A stretch of 9,009 nt of DNA from Caulobacteraceae bacterium (GTDB taxonomy: Bacteria; Pseudomonadota; Alphaproteobacteria; Caulobacterales; Caulobacteraceae): positions 1 to 9,009 of the forward strand of contig CANGEH010000074.1 in NCBI GenBank assembly GCA_947452665.1, in the 5' to 3' direction. Under the pieces are notes generated by a model, which did not search any database, was not told the DNA's origin, and saw nothing but the letters and a program-made list of their open reading frames with translations. Made by a program: the position numbers and the translations under genes. Below, piece by piece: positions 6,475 to 9,009 of this stretch (the stretch's first letter is position 1; each line of letters starts with the position of its first letter).

Positions 6475-6535
6475 CCCGCAAGTATCCCTACTGTGCACTT
6501 GCACGTCAAAATGTCAAAGACATGCCGCTAAGAGC
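6463..6535. repeat. 12-bp direct repeat flanking the small RNA promoter
   Basis: GCTGCTAAGAGC (6463-6474) and GCCGCTAAGAGC (6524-6535) differ at one base and are offset by 61 bp. One lies over the predicted start of the small RNA and the other upstream of its -35 box. The inner GCT-AAG-AGC is itself a small dyad. They might be paired regulator sites. Confidence 0.35.
6481..6509 (-). promoter_or_regulatory. promoter of the candidate small RNA
   Basis: On the minus strand TTGACG (plus 6504-6509, five of six consensus bases) and GATACT (plus 6481-6486, four of six) are separated by 17 bp. A second TTGACA lies 8 bp further upstream (plus 6512-6517). The predicted start is near 6474. This is the best sigma-70-like promoter by sequence in the window. 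Confidence 0.55.
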
Positions 6536-6717
6536 GCTGTGCGCAACCCAATTTGGCATGCATGAGGTCGAGAATATCCGCCAGCTTTTGAATTCTGACC
6601 GACGGGGCCTGACCAGGCACGTGGGTTGAGCGGCTAGTTGCGTCATCGAGAAGCCGCCCTGATTGTTCGGATGGCCTAACTATAGACTTAGGTCAGCCAG
6701 TCTGAAATAGATTGCGG
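6536..6717. other. non-coding stretch upstream of the large membrane protein gene
   Basis: No supported gene. A 35-codon reading frame (6522-6629) exists but has no ribosome binding site. CCTAA-CTATAGAC-TTAGG (6675-6692) is a 5-bp inverted repeat around a TATAGA that could act as a -10 box for the downstream gene, but no -35 stands at the right distance. G+C falls toward the large gene. Confidence 0.4.
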
Positions 6718-8994
6718 ATGGAGGAATCTAAACAGCCATCTTTAGGTAGTGAACGAAGCGAACTAGCGGCGTATTACAAACGGATGGCAATTAGGGTTCG
6801 CGGGTTTTTGACCAGCCTACTTTTGTTGATATTGGCTAGATGGGGGTCCATTAGGCTTTGGGCAAAACGTTGGCAAACCGGATTGGAGTTGCTCGCCTGG
6901 GCCATTATTTTAGCGATTGCGTTTAATGCTCAGTCCCAGGTTCAAATCTGGCTTGATCCGTTTTTATCTGCCGAAACGATGACGAGCATACAGGCGGTGG
7001 CATTGGCAGTCGGCGCGGCGATGATCGGAGCGACAGCGATAGCATCATCTTTCGTACTTTTTGCGCTACAAGTTAACGTTGAAAGACTTCCTTACGCGCT
7101 CTTCTATAAGTTCAGTTTTGATCCCAAGCTTTTGACTTCAATCGCTATGTCATTTGTTTTTGCAATCAGTTGCACAGCATTCTCGATTATCTCAAATTCT
7201 TGGAACGCATATTGGATAATATGTGGGGAATTTTTTGCGGTACTCATAGTTCTTAGATTGCTATTTCTCGCATACTCCCGGTCTATCCAAATAGTGAGCC
7301 CTGTATTTCAGCTTGAAATGATTGAACGGCATGCGCATTTAGGCCTGAAGCGCATAGACCGGCTGGTAAATAGTGCAATTTCTCCGAAAGATAAGATAGA
7401 ACTTACGAAAAATGATCTGGTAAATAAGTCGATAATTTATAATCGTAATTCTAAATGGGATTATTTTTTAATTGAATCAATAGAAAATGTAGCACTTTTT
7501 GCGCGAAACGCTGGCCAAAATGGTGATTTTCAGATATCAAAAAAATCATTAAATACCGTTTTATTATTGAATCGACTTTATATAAAATTAAGGGGGCAGA
7601 CGTTCTTTGGCAGCGACTTATTTTCAGACAACTCTTTATCTAATGATAGAGTTATTAATGAGACACTAGAGTCGACTCGACGGCTTCGTGAGGCGTCTAT
7701 CGCTAGGCGAGATGAGGTCCATTTAGTACAGATATTAGAAACACAAAGTGAACTATCTAATATTTATATTGGTATTGAATATATTAATAGCATTAATAAA
7801 ACACATGCAAATCTAGCAGCCTATTATTTAACGGAGTCAGTCGAGGCGGCGTACCGGCACCAATTAATTGACAATACTTTGTTAGGTATTCGGCTAATTG
7901 GAAAATTAGCTGATGGATTTTTAGCATCAGATAGTCAAGAAGACGCTGTATTTTGTATATCAAAGATAGGAAATTTTGGATTATTAGGATGTTTTAACAA
8001 TAAGCACCACCCGTTGGTATTGACAAGTATGGATATGCTAAAAAAAGTATTGTTAACAACCATTTTGGTCGAATCAAGAAGCGTTAACCTATCAATAAAT
8101 GAAATTAATAACTCCATTTTTCTGATTTCAGAATTTCTGATAAAAAATGAAGAAAAACGACAACATTTATCGTTCTTAAATCCCGTTACACCGATTTTTT
8201 CAAGCACGAGTGAAAACTCATTGCGCTGGAGTCTAACTGCAATCGTCAATTCGCTTCACCATTCAAAAGACCCTGAAATAGCAAGGAGAATAGCTGACAA
8301 TTTAGAGGTTTGGTCAGACAGCCTTTATCGAAAGCAAAAGGATGTTCTGCTGAAAGCGATTGAACGGCGATCAAGTCTTACTTTTGATATGATCCGTTGG
8401 GTTACTGGTATTGCCGAACTGCTAATCGTCACTTCTCGGTCGCAGCATACACGTAAGCACACCAAAGACGAGCTTGAAAAGAATGCACTTTGGCTTCTCT
8501 TGGTCCTTACATTTATTCCAACTGACAACGATACAGTTAGGTTCATTGAAAGGCTTTCATTTAGGGTTGAAGTGTTTGAAACGGCGATCAAGGCACAAGA
8601 CAACAATTGGGATGAAGGCTTCGATGAAGTGTGGAAACTCCTTTTGAAATGGGCAATTGAAGGCGGACGTGAGCACACTGGTTGGGGCACGCTGGAACGC
8701 TGGTTGACCGCACTCTGTGCTCTCGCTCTTCGAGGTGGGGTTAATCTTGCAGACCAACTGACGAATGAGCTGAAAGCCAAGTTGGCTTCATCCGGCGCGC
8801 CAAGCCACGAGATGCGTGACCGAGCAGCCGAAGGGCTACGCCGGAAGATTACAGAGTTGGGAGCTAGGCAATTTGAACTCGATCCGGTGGAAAGAGTTTT
8901 GGCGTCCAATGATCGGCAGTCTACCGTGCGTTTATTGGATGCAATCGCAGCAATCCTGTCCGATAAAATTTTAGGCGGAACAAGTTTTACGTAA
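6718..8994 (+). CDS. large membrane protein of unknown function, likely horizontally acquired
   Basis: A protein of 758 residues in no family I can name with certainty. After a basic N-terminus come about four membrane segments near residues 56-70, 92-118, 139-161 and 165-186. The rest (about 570 residues) is soluble, mainly helical and without recognised catalytic motifs. The second segment and the following loop (ASSFVLFALQVNVERLP) faintly recall DUF2254-type membrane proteins, but this is weak. The ATG at 6718 is preferred; a TTG at 6712 in the same frame adds two residues. The ribosome binding site is poor. The coding sequence is mosaic: 57% G+C at 6841-6900, 18% at 7741-7800 and 55% at 8701-8760 by hand count. 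The frame stays intact, so the gene is probably in use. It ends one base before an apparent tRNA-Ser 3' end, which suggests arrival with a tRNA-targeted island. A sensor, transport or defence role is possible, but nothing in the sequence decides. Confidence 0.8.
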   Translation: MEESKQPSLGSERSELAAYYKRMAIRVRGFLTSLLLLILARWGSIRLWAKRWQTGLELLAWAIILAIAFNAQSQVQIWLDPFLSAETMTSIQAVALAVGAAMIGATAIASSFVLFALQVNVERLPYALFYKFSFDPKLLTSIAMSFVFAISCTAFSIISNSWNAYWIICGEFFAVLIVLRLLFLAYSRSIQIVSPVFQLEMIERHAHLGLKRIDRLVNSAISPKDKIELTKNDLVNKSIIYNRNSKWDYFLIESIENVALFARNAGQNGDFQISKKSLNTVLLLNRLYIKLRGQTFFGSDLFSDNSLSNDRVINETLESTRRLREASIARRDEVHLVQILETQSELSNIYIGIEYINSINKTHANLAAYYLTESVEAAYRHQLIDNTLLGIRLIGKLADGFLASDSQEDAVFCISKIGNFGLLGCFNNKHHPLVLTSMDMLKKVLLTTILVESRSVNLSINEINNSIFLISEFLIKNEEKRQHLSFLNPVTPIFSSTSENSLRWSLTAIVNSLHHSKDPEIARRIADNLEVWSDSLYRKQKDVLLKAIERRSSLTFDMIRWVTGIAELLIVTSRSQHTRKHTKDELEKNALWLLLVLTFIPTDNDTVRFIERLSFRVEVFETAIKAQDNNWDEGFDEVWKLLLKWAIEGGREHTGWGTLERWLTALCALALRGGVNLADQLTNELKAKLASSGAPSHEMRDRAAEGLRRKITELGARQFELDPVERVLASNDRQSTVRLLDAIAAILSDKILGGTSFT

Positions 8995-8995
8995 A

Positions 8996-9009
8996 TGGCG
9001 GAGACGCAG
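8996..9009 (-). tRNA. 3' end of a probable tRNA-Ser gene, cut by the window edge
   Basis: Read on the minus strand, the last bases are CTGCGTCTCCGCCA. This looks like the end of a T stem (CTG), a seven-base acceptor strand CGTCTCC, discriminator G and encoded CCA. A G discriminator with this acceptor is typical of tRNA-Ser in alphaproteobacteria, where genes begin GGAGACG. Only 14 bases are visible, so the call rests on pattern recall. An ATG at 8995 could alternatively start a new reading frame. Confidence 0.5.

Noticed and set aside
6238..6509. Two overlapping minus-strand frames of 84-89 codons upstream of the membrane protein gene
   Set aside because: They run through the terminator and small RNA region in different frames, lack ribosome binding sites and resemble no protein family.
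6398..6550. Match of the small RNA region to SRP RNA, 6S RNA, tmRNA or a known riboswitch
   Set aside because: None of the hallmark sequences of these families that I know (for example the SRP GGAAG loop region or the cobalamin and TPP boxes) is present.
6522..6629. A 35-codon plus-strand frame with a plausible-looking helical segment
   Set aside because: No ribosome binding site and no recognisable family; it could be a gene remnant, but the evidence is too thin.
8995..9009. Start of a new reading frame at ATG 8995
   Set aside because: Only five codons are visible and the same bases are better explained as the end of a tRNA-Ser gene on the other strand.
1..9009. CRISPR arrays, insertion sequences or transposase genes
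   Set aside because: No regularly spaced direct repeats, terminal inverted repeats or transposase-like proteins were seen anywhere in the window.

Overview
The window looks like chromosomal DNA of an alphaproteobacterium. The flanking genes are GC-rich, the alpha-type -35 pattern TTGAC recurs, and the TraB/GumN-like and COG2509-like proteins have the look of Caulobacterales or related orders. The lower-rank placement is a guess from protein style, not a search result.

Left part (1-2880). A TraB/GumN-family protein runs in from the left edge and converges on a two-gene minus-strand unit. That unit encodes an SGNH-hydrolase-like protein, probably starting at a TTG codon, followed by a GSCFA-domain protein whose ribosome binding site overlaps the stop codon of the first gene. 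The pair looks like an accessory glycan- or acyl-modification module. Its upstream region (2881-3183) is AT-rich and holds several perfect dyads.

Middle (3184-6289). A COG2509-type FAD-dependent dehydrogenase meets a RES-Xre toxin-antitoxin operon tail to tail, and the two stop codons share one palindromic CTAG. The antitoxin has a clear promoter with a near-perfect 18-bp palindrome over the -10 box, as expected for autorepression. Behind it, on the same strand, is a small four-helix membrane protein of unknown function.

Right part (6290-9009). The gap 6290-6717 holds what looks like an undescribed minus-strand small RNA or leader: promoter TTGACG-17-GATACT, about 77 nt of transcript with a GAAA-tetraloop hairpin, and a strong intrinsic terminator. 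After this comes one large membrane protein of about 758 residues with no recognised family. Its middle third is strikingly AT-rich while both ends are near the host composition. It stops one base before what appears to be the 3' end of a tRNA-Ser gene on the minus strand, so this gene probably sits at the edge of a tRNA-associated island.

The best candidates for new biology are the small RNA at 6398-6474 and the large orphan membrane protein next to the tRNA. The RES-Xre pair is a known type of system with an unusually clear operator.
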